Assembly: GCF_009362735.1 (NCBI RefSeq)
Contig: NZ_WHNP01000005.1
Coordinates: 1-64,000 of the forward strand
DNA length: 64,000 nt
Direction of reading: 5' to 3'
Source: Paraburkholderia franconis
Lineage (GTDB): Bacteria; Pseudomonadota; Gammaproteobacteria; Burkholderiales; Burkholderiaceae
Shown: positions 1-8,369 of the stretch, piece by piece
Layout of the letters: every line of letters begins with the position of its first letter
Position numbering within the stretch: position 1 is the first letter of the stretch
Program-made: the position numbers and the translations under genes
The notes under the pieces: model-generated
The model's input: only the letters and a program-made list of their open reading frames with translations
The model's database searches: none
What the model was told of the DNA's origin: nothing

Positions 1-232
1 GGCGGGCCACTTCGGCACGCAGTCTCGATAATTCCATCTGCTCCGGACTTACCGGCTTTGTACCGGCTCCGCCGAGCTTGCCTTCGTGCTCAGCCTTGAC
101 CCAGTTGGAAATCGATTGGGTCGGCACGTCCAGCGTCGCAGCCACCGCCGCAATGCTCTGGCCGGCCTTGACCAGCCGTACCGCTTCCAGCTTGAATTCG
201 AGCGTGTATCGCGCCCGCTTTGTCTTGCTCAT
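1..232 (-). CDS. IS3-family transposase OrfA, N-terminal part (cut by window edge)
   Basis: Reads MSKTKRARYTLEFKLEAVRL from the ATG at 232 and continues through AGQSIAAVAATLDVPTQSI, SNWVKAEHEGKLGG and PEQMELSRLRAEVAR to the window edge. This is the HTH_Tnp_1 (IS3/IS911 OrfA) helix-turn-helix followed by the beginning of the leucine-rich coiled segment. OrfA binds the element ends and is normally joined to OrfB (DDE integrase) by programmed frameshifting; OrfB would lie outside the window. The start is supported by a purine-rich GGAGAAACAAGAAG stretch just upstream on the minus strand. About 77 residues are visible. Family assignment is firm; the subgroup was not determined. Confidence 0.85.
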   Translation of the reverse strand, partial: MSKTKRARYTLEFKLEAVRLVKAGQSIAAVAATLDVPTQSISNWVKAEHEGKLGGAGTKPVSPEQMELSRLRAEVAR

Positions 233-300
233 CTTCTTGTTTCTCCTTGCATGAGTTTAAACGCTCAGCAAGGGATTCGTTTTTCGGGGGCAAGCTCACA
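1..300 (-). mobile_element. IS3-family insertion sequence, one end only (continues beyond window)
   Basis: The segment carries the start of an OrfA transposase gene on the minus strand and about 70 bp of upstream leader. The likely outer boundary is near 300: read on the minus strand the DNA starts TGTGAGCTTGCCCCCG, which has the TG terminal dinucleotide and C-run typical of IS3-family ends. Immediately beyond it a different, lower-GC reading frame (TnsD-like) begins mid-gene, so the element appears to have inserted into or next to that gene. The exact tip and any target duplication cannot be proven because the other end is outside the window. Confidence 0.6.
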
Positions 301-301
301 C

Positions 302-1228
302 CACGTGGAATCGCCGGGATCATATTTGCCGTTGATCAGCTGTAAAGCTTCAAACTTCGCAAGTGAGAAGGAAGTGGTGGCACCGTTTTGGGAAGCGTAC
401 TCATGTAAGGGGGTATTGCATCGAAGTGCTGACGTCCTTGAATTTGTCTCGATGCGAAAAGACAGATGGAAGCTCGTATGTACGTGCGGGGTATCATACC
501 GGATGCGGAAAGCCGCTCAATATGATGCTGCACAACTGATTCCGATCGCATATGGCGATCGCTACCGGAAACGGTCTCGCGCGTTGATTGCTAAAGGAGA
601 CAGCGTATGGTCTGCGGCACGAAAGTTACATTTATCTTATCATTGGGCGTACAGTGAAAAGCGGAGCAACATTAAGTTTGGTGAGCTGAAGAAATTGCGC
701 GCGACATGGCGCCGGTTGGTTATGAACGCCTCACCGGAAAGGCGCATCACCGCAGCGGCTGAAGCTGATCCAGCCGTTCATAAGGCGCTATTGAAAAATG
801 ACCCAGATTGGTTGCGCACGTTTAATCGGATTCACCGGCCACCGGGGCGAACGAAAGGGGCGGTCCGGCGGAAGGAACCAACCCCTGATCAGATCCGCGA
901 GGCGTGGGGTGTATTAATATCGGCCGAGCCCCCCATCATGGCAACTCGACGGGCCATTCTCGAAAGAGCTGGTTTTCCTCGAGCATTGGGCGGGAACAGA
1001 TCTTTTGAGGCCGTTTTGGTGGAACTGGTTGAATGCCGTCTCGCCTATGTTGAGCGGGTCATTTCCTGGCTTGCCAACTTAGCATCGGGACAACGGCTGG
1101 GCGACTGCGATGAAGCTCTACGGACAGCCGGGTTGCGGAGAAGTAACCTTACCAGGGAGCGGCGAGAGCGAATCCGGGGAATCGAATTGGTGAATTCTGT
1201 CGAAGATCGTCTCACTAGCAAGTGTTAA
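302..1228 (+). pseudogene. TnsD/TniQ-like Tn7-type target-selection protein, 5'-truncated
   Basis: The open frame runs in from the IS end without a credible start of its own (nearest ATG at 256 lies inside the IS), so the N-terminal half with the TniQ domain is missing. What remains resembles the C-terminal half of TnsD-family proteins: a CTCG zinc-like motif in KLVCTCGVSYRM, a helix-turn-helix-like stretch (KGDSVWSAARKLHLSYHWAY), and the R-x-x-W...HDPDWL-type segment seen here as KNDPDWLRTFNRIHRPP followed by a second helical region. TnsD proteins recognise the chromosomal attachment site for Tn7-like elements. Base composition is clearly lower in GC than the neighbours, suggesting foreign origin. 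Loss of the 5' part by the IS insertion is inferred; the family call rests on remembered TnsD patterns, so it is moderate. Confidence 0.55.
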
Positions 1229-1458
1229 CCAGGAATTGGACCAACGCTAGTTGAACCTGCTGGGGGCGGTCCTTGTAGCACCTCCGCGGGAACTTCTCTT
1301 GAACGGAGATAGAAAGCGTAGCCGCGTGCGTTGCTACGGATGGGCGTGAATGCAGGCGGGCTGCCGGCGTTGAGGCCAGGATGGCTGCGATGGATAACTA
1401 TCCGCACAACGTGTTGGCTACATATTCCGATTCGCAATGGTGCGCCCCCATCTAATGC

Positions 1459-1488
1459 GCCGCACATGATTTCGATGCGGCACTTTTT
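1459..1488 (+). terminator. Weak terminator-like hairpin after TnsD-like remnant
   Basis: Six-bp stem gccgca (1459-1464) / tgcggc (1476-1481) with an 11-nt loop, followed by ACTTTTTG. The stem is short, so this is only a candidate. Confidence 0.3.
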
Positions 1489-1521
1489 GTAGTCGCTTGC
1501 ACAACGGTTGTTGTTGGGCGA

Positions 1522-1657
1522 TCCCGCAGACTTTGCGCACCCGGAATTGACGTAGTCTCAAAAATCGCAAACCGCTGCTGCAAACTTTGACCCTGTCTTT
1601 TGGTTAAGACTTCGACGGTTGTAGGGCCCTCCGACCAGCTTTTTCCCGCAGACTTTG
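1522..1657 (+). repeat. Three short direct repeats resembling Tn7-type end binding sites
   Basis: TCCCGCAGACTTTG occurs exactly at 1522-1535 and 1644-1657, and a diverged copy, GCAAACTTTG, at 1580-1589. Read on the other strand the core is CAAAGTCTG, which shares AAAGTC with the TnsB-binding repeats of Tn7 ends. Position just downstream of a tnsD-like gene is consistent with the right end of a Tn7-like element. The terminal TGT/ACA was not identified, so the assignment is inference. Confidence 0.35.
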
Positions 1658-1789
1658 ATGTTTCTCCATAGCTGTCACTGCTTCCGTGATTGCCGCATTG
1701 GCGGCGTTGCACCGGAATGAAGCATCCGCAGATCGTGCATGCTAATGTTGGTCGGTTTCGGTTCCTGACAGGGCAAAACGGACAGTCAG

Positions 1790-2548
1790 ATGAGCGATGC
1801 TTCCATCGATCCCGAATCTGTCGCGCGGACGGCTTTCGTGCTGGGCGCGCGTCACAGGGCACTCGATCAGCCGTGGCGAACGCAGCGCCGCGCGCAGTTC
1901 GTCCATGTCGCGCAAGGTGTGTTGAGCGTGCATACGGAAGGCGGCCTGTGGGTCGCGCCGCCGCATCACGCCGTCTGGATGCTGCCGGATGTGTTGCACC
2001 GGATGTCGTCGGAGGCGCCTGTCGTGCTGCGCATCCTGCACGTCGATGCGGGCGCGCCATCCGTGCCCACGCGCTGTTGCGTCGTGGCCGTCGACCGTCT
2101 GGTGAACGAATTGCTCGGCGCGGCGTCGGCATTCGATCCGCACGCGCCGGCCGACGACGAAGAGTCGCGCCTGATGGCCGTGCTCGCCGACCGTCTGCCG
2201 CGCCTCGCGCACGTGCCGCCGCTTTCGCTGATCTATCCGCGCGACCCGCGTGCGCGTCTGATCGCCGATACGCTCGCGGCCGACCCCGGCAGGCCCGGCG
2301 TGCTCGACGATTTCGCCGATGCCGCAGCCATCACGGCGCGCACGGCGGCGCGTCTTTTCGCGAAGGAGACGGGGCTGACGTTCGGCCAGTGGCGTCAGCA
2401 GTTGCGCCTGTTGACGGCGCTCTCGCGTCTGGGCGCGGGCACGAGCGTCACGCAAGTCGCGCTCGCGGTTGGGTACAGCGACGTGTCGTCGTTCATCGCC
2501 GTGTTCAGGGACGCGCTCGGAGAAACGCCCGCGCGCTTTTTCCGCTGA
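1790..2548 (+). CDS. AraC-family transcriptional regulator with cupin-type sensor domain
   Basis: 252 residues. Residues ~10-110 form an AraC-type cupin N-terminal domain (VHVAQGVLSVHTEGGLWVAP, PHHAVWMLPDVLHRM). The C-terminal ~100 residues carry two helix-turn-helix units ending in AVGYSDVSSFIAVFRDALGE and TPARFFR, the canonical AraC signature. Such proteins bind DNA and respond to a small ligand that is unknown here. The ATG at 1790 follows CAGTCAG. It faces the DHA2 efflux pump convergently across an 11-bp tandem array, so it may or may not control that pump; in this subfamily (AraC_binding/AraC_N-short type) control of neighbouring MFS genes is common, but no operator evidence was seen. 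Confidence 0.9.
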   Translation: MSDASIDPESVARTAFVLGARHRALDQPWRTQRRAQFVHVAQGVLSVHTEGGLWVAPPHHAVWMLPDVLHRMSSEAPVVLRILHVDAGAPSVPTRCCVVAVDRLVNELLGAASAFDPHAPADDEESRLMAVLADRLPRLAHVPPLSLIYPRDPRARLIADTLAADPGRPGVLDDFADAAAITARTAARLFAKETGLTFGQWRQQLRLLTALSRLGAGTSVTQVALAVGYSDVSSFIAVFRDALGETPARFFR

Positions 2549-2596
2549 CCGCGCGAAGACGCTTCGTGGGCGCGCGCCTTTGCATCCGCGTTCGTT

Positions 2597-2937
2597 GCGC
2601 GTCAAATGCGCGCTCATTGCACGGCCAACGCACGGCCAACGCACGGCCAATACGCGTCCAATGCTCGGCCAACGCGCGGCTAATGCACGGCCAATGCACG
2701 GCCAACGCACGGCCAACGCACGGCCAATACGCGTCCAATGCACGGCCAATACGCGTCCAATGCACGGCCAACGCGCGGCCAACGCGCGGCCAATACACGG
2801 CCAATGCACGGCCAATGCACGGCCAATGCACGGCCAATACGCGTCCAATGCACGGCCAATGCACGGCCAACGCGCGTTCAACGCGTGTTCAATGCGCGGC
2901 CAACGCGCGCTCAATACACGTTCAATGCGCGCCCGAC
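2597..2937. repeat. 31-copy tandem array with 11-bp period
   Basis: From 2597 to 2937 the sequence is an unbroken register of 31 units of 11 bp (341 bp). Common units are GCACGGCCAAT, GCACGGCCAAC, ACGCGTCCAAT and GCGCGGCCAAC; outer copies are more diverged (GCGCGTCAAAT, GCGCGCCCGAC). It lies between the 3' ends of the convergent AraC gene (ends 2548) and DHA2 pump (ends 2922), and the last copies encode the final residues and stop codon of the pump. Because 11 is not a multiple of 3, all frames stay open, which creates spurious long ORFs. No spacer-like variable segments exist, so it is not a CRISPR. An 11-bp period is close to one helical turn. Confidence 0.95.
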
Positions 2938-4691
2938 GCGTCCCCGCCGCCGCCCCGCACGGACCGCGTGATCCAGATGAGGGGAATGATCAGCACGAAG
3001 ATGATCGCCGACGCATAGAAGATATCGTTCAGCCCCATCATCGCGGCCTGCGTGTTCACGGTGAAATCGAACATCGCATTCGATGTGGACGGGCTCACGT
3101 GCAACAGCGTCTGCGTCGCGTCGATCTGCTGCGCGAACGCCGGATTGTTCGCGTTGGCCTGCTCGGTCAGGCGTTCGTGATGCAGGATCGTGCGGTTGTT
3201 CCAGGCCGTGCCCGCGATCGACGTCCCCACCGCGCCGCAAAACACGCGCACGAAATTCGACAGGCCCGCCGCCGCCGGCACTTTCGGACCCGGCTGGCCG
3301 GCGAGAATGATGGCCGTCAGCGGCACGAAGAACAGCGCCATCGGGATGCCTTGCAGCAGTGTCGGCAGCACGAGGTGCCACGTGTCGATCTCGATCACGT
3401 ACTTCGAGCGCATGAAGAACACGATCGCGAAGCCGACGAACGCGAGCGTCGCGATGATGCGCGCGTCCGAGCGCGGCAGCACGCGGCCCATCACGGGCGC
3501 GAGGATCACCGCGAAGATGCCGAGCGGCGCGGTCACGAGCCCGGCGTCGACGGAGCGGTAGTTCAAATACTCCTGCATCCATTGCGGCAGCAGCACGAGA
3601 TTGCCGAAGAACACCGCGTACGCGACGGAAATCGCGATCGTGCCGCCCAGGAAATTGCGCTGCGTAAAGAGCCGCAGATCGACGACGGGATTCGGCTCCG
3701 TCAGCTCCCACACGAGAAAGAACGCGAAGCTGATCAGCGCCGTCACCGCGAGCGCGACGATCACGGGCGAGCCGAACCAGTCCAGATCCTTGCCTTTGTC
3801 GAGCATGATCTGCAGCGACGCGACCCATGTGATCAGCAGGCCGAGGCCGACGACGTCGATGGGCAGCTTGCGCGTCGGCGTTTCGCGCGTGCGGTAGATC
3901 ATCCACGTGACGCCCGCCGCGAAGATGCCGACGGGAATGTTGATGTAGAAGATCCACGACCACGAGTAGCTGTCGGTGATCCAGCCGCCGAGCGCCGGGC
4001 CCGCGATCGGGCCGACGGTCGCCGTCATCGCCCACAGCGCGAGCGCGCTCGACGATTTTTCCTTGGGCCACGAGCTGAGCAGAATCGCCTGCGACAGCGG
4101 AATCAGCGGACCGGCCACGGCCCCCTGAAACACGCGTGCGAGCAGCAGAATGGGCAGCGACGGCGCGACGCCGCACAGCCACGACGCGATCACGAAGCCG
4201 AGAATCGCGCCGACGAACAGCCTGATCTGCCCGAAGCGCTGCGTGAACCAGCCCGTCAGCGGAATCGACACGGCGTTTGATGCCGCGAACACCGTGATGA
4301 CCCATGTGCCTTCATCGACGGACACGCCCAGATTGCCGGAGATCGTTGGGATTGCAACGTTGGCGATCGACGTGTCCAGCACGTTCATGAACGTCGCCAG
4401 CGCGACGGCGAAGGTCGCGAGCGCGAGTTGCCCGCCATGCAGCGGCGGTGGAGCAGGCGGTCCGGGCGGCCGCGCGGCGGGCTTCGGCGGGGTGGGTGAG
4501 TCGTTCGATGGGTTCGAAGGGTTCGGTCGGTTCGGATCGTTCGGTTCGCTCAAGCGGATCTCCGGCGGTGAACACACGCAAGCCGTCGGACGGCACGGCG
4601 TTGTCGGCAGTGGCTGACGGCCCTTCATGCCGATGATAGTCGCAAGCGGCAACCGGCACCCGCCGATTGCACAGGTGCGCGCGGGATTCAT
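2922..4691 (-). CDS. DHA2-family (EmrB/QacA) multidrug efflux MFS transporter
   Basis: 589 residues from the first ATG; an alternative ATG at 4628 would remove 21 residues. The N-terminus is an unusual low-complexity tail rich in Pro, Asn and Ser (NDPNRPNPSNPSND, PPGPPAPPPL) before the first membrane segment. The body shows the 14-TM DHA2 pattern: TFMNVLDTSIANVAIP in TM1 (motif D1), ARVFQGAVAGPLIPLSQA (motif C region), WIFYINIPVG, and a hydrophobic C-terminus. It sits in the inner membrane and would use proton motive force to export drugs or toxic organics; EmrB partners normally include an EmrA adaptor, which is not present here. The stop codon lies inside the 11-bp array, so the last residues (DASGAH) are repeat-encoded. 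Confidence 0.88.
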   Translation of the reverse strand: MNPARTCAIGGCRLPLATIIGMKGRQPLPTTPCRPTACVCSPPEIRLSEPNDPNRPNPSNPSNDSPTPPKPAARPPGPPAPPPLHGGQLALATFAVALATFMNVLDTSIANVAIPTISGNLGVSVDEGTWVITVFAASNAVSIPLTGWFTQRFGQIRLFVGAILGFVIASWLCGVAPSLPILLLARVFQGAVAGPLIPLSQAILLSSWPKEKSSSALALWAMTATVGPIAGPALGGWITDSYSWSWIFYINIPVGIFAAGVTWMIYRTRETPTRKLPIDVVGLGLLITWVASLQIMLDKGKDLDWFGSPVIVALAVTALISFAFFLVWELTEPNPVVDLRLFTQRNFLGGTIAISVAYAVFFGNLVLLPQWMQEYLNYRSVDAGLVTAPLGIFAVILAPVMGRVLPRSDARIIATLAFVGFAIVFFMRSKYVIEIDTWHLVLPTLLQGIPMALFFVPLTAIILAGQPGPKVPAAAGLSNFVRVFCGAVGTSIAGTAWNNRTILHHERLTEQANANNPAFAQQIDATQTLLHVSPSTSNAMFDFTVNTQAAMMGLNDIFYASAIIFVLIIPLIWITRSVRGGGGDASGAH

Positions 4692-4973
4692 CGCGAGATC
4701 GCGGCGGGGTTGTGCGTTGCGCGATTGCGTTCGAGTCCGCGCTTAGGTGCGCTTATCGCGCTTATCGCGCGTTTAGGCCCGCACTTTGCGTGTGCCGAAG
4801 AGCGGAACAGAAATGCGTTGTCCAGTGCTGCGTCGTCTGTCGATGTCAGTTGTTGGGCGCCACACACGCTTCGCGCAAAACGCGCGCAAAATCGCGACGT
4901 GCGGCGTATGCTCCCGCCTGCGCGTGACACGGCAGCGGAAAGGCCCGCAGTGCACGCCGCGCAAGATGAAAGG

Positions 4974-5642
4974 ATGAAGGCGATGGCCTGGGAACGATTC
5001 GACAACGGCTGGCGGCTCGCGCCCGCCGATGGACCGGCGACGGCGCTGGTCGTGCTGCTGCATGGCGTCGGCAGCAATGCTCAGGACCTCGTTCCGCTCG
5101 CGGACCTCTGGCGTGCAGCGCTGCCGCAAGCGGCGTTCGTCTCGCTCGACGGCAGCGAGCCGTTCGACGGCGGCTTCGGCGGGCGTCAATGGTTCAGCCT
5201 GCGCGACGTCGACGAAAGCAACCGTCCCGGGCGTGTCGCGGCCGCATGGCCCGCGCTGCAAAAGATGCTCGACGCCGAGCTCGCGCATTGGGGCCTCGGT
5301 TACAGCCAGCTTGCGCTAGTGGGCTTTTCGCAAGGCTCGATGATGTCGCTGCATCACGTGGCGACGAATCCGCAGGGCGCGGCTGTCGTGGTCGCATTTT
5401 CGGGGCGGCTCGCGTCGCCCATCACGACGCTCAGCGCCACGCCCGTGACGCTGATCCACGGCGAAGATGACGCCGTGATTCCCGTGCAGGAAACCGAACG
5501 CGCCGCAATCGCGCTGACGGACGCGGGCTTCGATGTCGAAGCATTCGCACTGCCGGGCGTCGGCCATACGATTTCCGGCGACGGCGTCGAGCTCGCCCGC
5601 GAAGCGTTGGTGCGCGCGCTGGCGCCGCTCGCGCGAAGCTGA
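4974..5642 (+). CDS. Alpha/beta hydrolase, carboxylesterase/phospholipase type (YpfH/EstB-like)
   Basis: 222 residues. Opens with MKAMAWERFDNGWRLAPA; an alternative ATG at 4983 has the better spacing from AAAGG (4969-4973). The fold markers are VVLLHGVGSNAQD (oxyanion loop), GFSQGSMM (nucleophilic Ser elbow), HGEDDAVIP (catalytic Asp) and GVGHTIS (catalytic His), in the order expected for the Abhydrolase_2 family of small acyl-ester hydrolases. No signal peptide, so cytoplasmic. It is divergent from the DHA2 pump with a 280-bp intergenic region containing imperfect CGCGCTTAT repeats. Substrate is unknown; family members cleave short acyl esters or lysophospholipids. Confidence 0.88.
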   Translation: MKAMAWERFDNGWRLAPADGPATALVVLLHGVGSNAQDLVPLADLWRAALPQAAFVSLDGSEPFDGGFGGRQWFSLRDVDESNRPGRVAAAWPALQKMLDAELAHWGLGYSQLALVGFSQGSMMSLHHVATNPQGAAVVVAFSGRLASPITTLSATPVTLIHGEDDAVIPVQETERAAIALTDAGFDVEAFALPGVGHTISGDGVELAREALVRALAPLARS

Positions 5643-5858
5643 AAACGCCTTCATCGCAAACACACACGAGATTCGTCGATACGGCCGCTCGCGCGGCGGC
5701 GCGACATCCTGAATCAATATTCCTAAAGTTCGCCAGGTATCTGCCGATATGCGTTCAGGGGCCGGAAGAAGTTTCCGACGCGCTGCCGCACTGCTCACTC
5801 GCGGTGTGACATTTTCGCTGCCGCCTCGGCAGCTCAACACTTTCAAAAGAGCCTGACT

Positions 5859-6911
5859 ATGGCCAGATCGCAAGCGCAATCGGTTTTTGGACGCCTGTTC
5901 AGCGACTCCGTGGCGGTCGATCTCGGCACGGCCAACACGTTGATCTATACCGACGACGGCGGCATCGTGCTCAATCAGCCGTCGGTGGTGTGCTTCGACA
6001 AGCATGAGTCGGCGGCGGGGCGCAAGCGCGTCGCGCTGGTCGGCGACGAGGCGAAGCAGATGCTCGGACGCACGCCCGTCAATCTCGAAGCGGTGCGCCC
6101 GATGCGGGCTGGCGTGATCGCCAATTTCCCGGCGGCGGAACACATGATCCGGCAGTTCGTCGGCATGGCGCGTCCGCGGCCGTTCTTCGCGCGCCGCGCG
6201 TCGTTCACGATCTGCGTGCCGTCCGGCGCAACGCAGGTCGAGCGCCGCGCGATCCGAGAAGCGGCGGCTGCCGCCGGCGCACGCAAAGTGAACCTGATCG
6301 ACGAGTCGCTCGCGTCGGCCGTGGGCGCGGGCTTGCCGGTGTCGTCGGCGACGGGCTCGATGGTCGTCGATATCGGCGGCGGCACGACGGAGATCGGCGT
6401 GATCGCGCTGGGCGGCACCGCGTACAAGGGCTCGATCCGCGTCGGCGGCGACCAGTTCGACGCGGCTATCATCAAGCACGTGCGCAACAACTTCCATGTG
6501 CTGCTCGGCGAGCAGACGGCGGAGCACGTGAAGAAAACGATCGGCTCGGCGCTCGCAATCGTGCCGCCCGATACGATGCGCGCGACGGGACGTGGCATCG
6601 ACGACGGCTTGCCGCGCACGGTCGAGCTGTCGACGCAGGATGTCGTCGATGCGATCGCCGCGCCGCTGCGTCAGGTGCTGGGGGCCGTGAAGGCCGCGCT
6701 GGAAAATGCGCCGCCCGAGCTCGTCACCGATATCGCGGACGCGGGCATCGTGCTGACGGGCGGCGGCGCGCTGCTCGGCAATCTCGCGCGCTACTTCAGC
6801 AACGAACTGCACATCGACGTGCGCGTTGCCGACGAGCCTCTGACGTGCGCCGTGCGCGGCGCAGGCGTGGCGGCGAGCGCAGGACTGGTCGAAATGTCGG
6901 CGTATGACTGA
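5859..6911 (+). CDS. MreB-like actin homologue (stand-alone paralogue)
   Basis: 350 residues, usual MreB length (~345). Phosphate-1 motif VAVDLGTANTLIYT at residues ~18-31, connect/phosphate-2 region VVDIGGGTTEIGVIAL, adenosine motif GIVLTGGGALLGNLARYF. MreB forms ATP-dependent membrane-associated filaments that position cell-wall synthesis. The gene is not followed by mreC, mreD or mrdAB, which accompany the housekeeping copy, and its surroundings are two unrelated hydrolases, so it is probably a second paralogue with a specialised role. The N-terminus has FGRLFSD, an amphipathic start compatible with membrane binding. Start ATG 5859 follows AAAAGAG. Family certain, role inferred. Confidence 0.9.
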   Translation: MARSQAQSVFGRLFSDSVAVDLGTANTLIYTDDGGIVLNQPSVVCFDKHESAAGRKRVALVGDEAKQMLGRTPVNLEAVRPMRAGVIANFPAAEHMIRQFVGMARPRPFFARRASFTICVPSGATQVERRAIREAAAAAGARKVNLIDESLASAVGAGLPVSSATGSMVVDIGGGTTEIGVIALGGTAYKGSIRVGGDQFDAAIIKHVRNNFHVLLGEQTAEHVKKTIGSALAIVPPDTMRATGRGIDDGLPRTVELSTQDVVDAIAAPLRQVLGAVKAALENAPPELVTDIADAGIVLTGGGALLGNLARYFSNELHIDVRVADEPLTCAVRGAGVAASAGLVEMSAYD

Positions 6912-7083
6912 CGCAATCGTTTGACATTGTTTTGGAGCGCTTCAAAGGGCGCTCTAAGGCAGCTTCCCCGCGTTGCCCGCGACGTATCCGACAGCGGCAA
7001 ACGCGCGCGAAAGCGCTGTGTGACAATGAAGCTTTGTGGCGCGCGTGTCGTGGACCGCGCGCCTTTTTCATTGGCCTCCTTCA

Positions 7084-7923
7084 GTGACTCCGATTTCCGC
7101 TTCATCACCGCATTTCGTCGATCTGCCCAACGGCTTGCGCATGCCTTATGTCGAGCAGGGCGAGGGCGAGCTGCTGCTCTTCGTGCACGGCTCGCTGTGC
7201 GACTACCGTTACTGGGACGCGCAGCTCGCGGGCTTGTCGAAGCGCTATCGATGCGTGGCCGTGAGTCTCACGCACTACTGGCCCGCCGCCGATACACCCG
7301 CGACGATTCCGTTCAGCTGGAGCAGTCACGCCGATGAAGTCGCGCAGTTCATCGAGCGTTTCGGCGCGGGCGCGGCGCATGTAGTCGGGCATTCGCGCGG
7401 CGGCTGTGTCGCGTATCACTTCGCGCGCCGTCACGCGCACCATGTGAAGACACTGACGCTCGCCGATCCGGGCGGGCCGCTGCAGATCGGCGAGCGTGCG
7501 CCCGCGAGCCTGCCGGAGACGGTCAATGCGTTGAGGGCGCGTGCCGCGCGACTGATCGAAGAAGGACAGGTCGATGCGGGGCTGCAACTCTTCGTCGATT
7601 CCGTCAGCCGTCCGGGCTTCTGGTCGAAGAGCACGCCGAATTTCCGGCGCATGGCGACCGATAATGCGCACACGCTTGCACGCCAGTTCCGTGATCCGCT
7701 GCCCGCTTATACGCCCGACGACGCATCGGATGTGAAGTGCCCGGTGCTGCTGATCGACGGTGAGAAGAGTCCGCCGATGTTCCGGCGCACAGCCGAAACG
7801 CTCGCGTCATGGCTGCGCGACGCGCGCCGCGAAACGGTGATGGGCGCTTCGCATGGGATGAATCTCGCGCATCCCGCCGCCTTCAACCGTTTCGTCGACG
7901 CGTTCGTTCAGGCCGCGCGTTGA
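7084..7923 (+). CDS. Alpha/beta-fold hydrolase
   Basis: About 279 residues from the GTG at 7084; a frame-consistent GTG at 7036 would add 16 atypical residues, and no strong ribosome site decides between them. Motifs: LLLFVHGSLCDYRYWD (HGS oxyanion loop), VVGHSRGGCVAYHFARR (GHSRGG nucleophile elbow), CPVLLIDGEKS (acidic residue) and VMGASHGMNLAHP (catalytic His). This is the Abhydrolase_1/6 family; typical substrates are esters, lactones or haloalkanes but nothing here fixes one. No signal peptide. It converges with the small hypothetical gene downstream, separated by only 13 bases. Confidence 0.85.
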   Translation: MTPISASSPHFVDLPNGLRMPYVEQGEGELLLFVHGSLCDYRYWDAQLAGLSKRYRCVAVSLTHYWPAADTPATIPFSWSSHADEVAQFIERFGAGAAHVVGHSRGGCVAYHFARRHAHHVKTLTLADPGGPLQIGERAPASLPETVNALRARAARLIEEGQVDAGLQLFVDSVSRPGFWSKSTPNFRRMATDNAHTLARQFRDPLPAYTPDDASDVKCPVLLIDGEKSPPMFRRTAETLASWLRDARRETVMGASHGMNLAHPAAFNRFVDAFVQAAR

Positions 7924-7936
7924 AGTTTCTGACAGG

Positions 7937-8338
7937 TCAGCCTTTCGCGTGCGCGTCGACATCGAGCGCGCGCTCGGCCGCTTCACCGACGAAGCCGCGA
8001 TAGTACAGATGCACGCCGATCGCGAGCGAGTCGTGACGGATCTCGTTGAACGCTTTCCACGCCTTCACCGGCTCCTTGAACACGAGGTAATGCGCTTCCT
8101 GCGAGACGAGACGCGCGACCTGATGCAGGCCATGCCCATGCAGACGGTCGACGAGTTCGTCGAGGCTGCGGTGCGTGCGCGCGTCCGTGCGCGGATAGAG
8201 CATGTGCAGAACCGCGACCTTTTCCGTAGCGAGCGCCGCCGACAGAGCGAGCACGATGTCCTGATGATTCAGCGCCGTGACGACGAAATCGTCCGTATCT
8301 TCTGTCGCGGGAAAGAGCGTGTCGATGTTCATGTTCAT
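7937..8338 (-). CDS. Hypothetical protein
   Basis: 133 residues from the ATG at 8338, chosen because AGGA lies nine bases upstream; upstream in-frame ATGs exist (8347, 8383). No family recognised. The protein is soluble, slightly acidic, with His-rich patches (VVTALNHQDIVLALSAAL, THRSLDELVDRLHGHGLHQ) and a GVHLYYRGFVGEAAERAL segment near the C-terminus. The predicted helical content and size suggest a small globular domain. A perfect 10-bp hairpin with a TCTTTT tail lies on the same strand just upstream of the ribosome site, which may matter for expression. Confidence 0.6.
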   Translation of the reverse strand: MNMNIDTLFPATEDTDDFVVTALNHQDIVLALSAALATEKVAVLHMLYPRTDARTHRSLDELVDRLHGHGLHQVARLVSQEAHYLVFKEPVKAWKAFNEIRHDSLAIGVHLYYRGFVGEAAERALDVDAHAKG

Positions 8339-8369
8339 TTTGTGCATTCCTGTGTCTGACTTTAAAAGA

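Larger units (their letters stand above)
1229..1789. other. Non-coding stretch between TnsD-like remnant and araC-type gene
   Basis: No convincing gene. It holds a weak hairpin (gccgca/tgcggc at 1459-1464 and 1476-1481, followed by a T run) and three short direct repeats described separately. The last 100 bases must contain the promoter of the AraC-type gene. The boundary between transposon debris and ordinary chromosome probably lies between about 1660 and 1790. Confidence 0.5.

Noticed and set aside
1742..2914. 390-residue minus-strand ORF
   Set aside because: Antisense to the AraC gene and to the repeat array; Arg/His-rich composition typical of high-GC shadows.
2597..2937. CRISPR-like appearance of the repeat array
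   Set aside because: Units are contiguous 11-mers with no variable spacers and no cas genes nearby.
2469..4280. 603-residue plus-strand ORF crossing the 11-bp array
   Set aside because: The 11-bp period keeps every frame open; the rest is antisense to the DHA2 pump and Arg-rich, without domains.
5316..6812. 498-residue minus-strand ORF
   Set aside because: Shadow of the MreB-like gene and the hydrolase; Arg-rich, no domain.
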